Shown here piece by piece: positions 5,276 through 5,333 of a stretch of 5,333 nucleotides of DNA. Source of the DNA: Clostridia bacterium (lineage in GTDB: Bacteria; Bacillota; Clostridia; Lachnospirales; Cellulosilyticaceae); contig JAQSYC010000211.1 of assembly GCA_029256345.1 (NCBI GenBank), positions 1 to 5,333 on the forward strand. Direction: 5' to 3'. A program made the translations under genes and the position numbers. The stretch's first letter is position 1. Each line of letters begins with the position of its first letter. Below the pieces are notes generated by a model. The model made no database searches and was not told where the DNA came from. It saw nothing but the letters and a program-made list of their open reading frames with translations.

Positions 5276-5333
5276 TTAGAGTACACGAGAAGCTCTATCT
5301 AAAATAGAGATAAGCCTTGTACGTTTGTCATCT
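5276..5333 (-). CDS. 3' end of an unidentified upstream gene
   Basis: Only one minus-strand frame stays open from the window edge; it encodes DDKRTRLISILDRASRVL and ends at TAA 5278-5276. The other two frames hit stops. The stop lies 21 bases before the prenyltransferase GTG, a typical operon spacing. The charged, helical tail is too short to identify. By analogy with flavin-based electron transfer loci, a polyprenyl diphosphate synthase or a type II NADH dehydrogenase would fit this place, but that is only a guess. Confidence 0.4.
   Translation of the reverse strand, partial: DDKRTRLISILDRASRVL

Noticed and set aside
1..5333. CRISPR arrays, tRNA or rRNA genes, insertion sequences, attachment sites
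   Set aside because: No regularly spaced short repeats, cloverleaf-like or ribosomal sequence, transposase motifs or flanking direct repeats were seen. The only large repeat is the coding duplication.

Overview
This window is AT-rich DNA with every supported gene on the minus strand. It has strong GGAGG-type ribosome binding sites, several TTG or GTG starts and compact intergenic gaps with hairpin terminators. This points to a low-GC Gram-positive anaerobe (Bacillota, probably class Clostridia). The species cannot be named from the sequence.

Read in the direction of transcription (high to low coordinates), the layout is as follows. First comes the last 18 codons of an unidentified gene (5333-5276). 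Next is a UbiA-family prenyltransferase (5254-4352), most like the enzymes that make demethylmenaquinone for flavin-based extracellular electron transfer. Then comes an exported protein built from two copies of a domain of about 150 residues (4243-3210), whose reading frame is broken by an apparent one-base loss at the end of its signal peptide. A strong hairpin follows at 3167-3195, then an ApbE-family FAD:protein FMN transferase lipoprotein (3073-2027) with its own terminator (1965-2004). Last are a two-domain glycosyltransferase-methyltransferase (1864-482) and, overlapping its 3' end, the first 170 codons of an AEC-family permease (510-1, running off the window).

The upper half is the most interesting part. 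A quinone prenyltransferase, a two-repeat exported protein and an ApbE flavin transferase in a row is the arrangement of the flavin-based extracellular electron transfer locus known from Listeria monocytogenes (demethylmenaquinone synthesis genes, FmnB/ApbE, and PplA with two flavinylated domains). Here the two-repeat protein lacks the canonical D-x-x-S/T-G-A-T flavinylation motif and a lipobox. It is therefore either a divergent flavinylated carrier or a different partner. The lower half (glycosyltransferase-methyltransferase and permease) lies behind a terminator and has no evident functional link to the electron-transfer genes.

Several starts were chosen from ribosome-binding-site spacing rather than longest-ORF length. 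No RNA gene, CRISPR array, insertion sequence or attachment site was seen, and no gene-free stretch exceeds about 165 bases.
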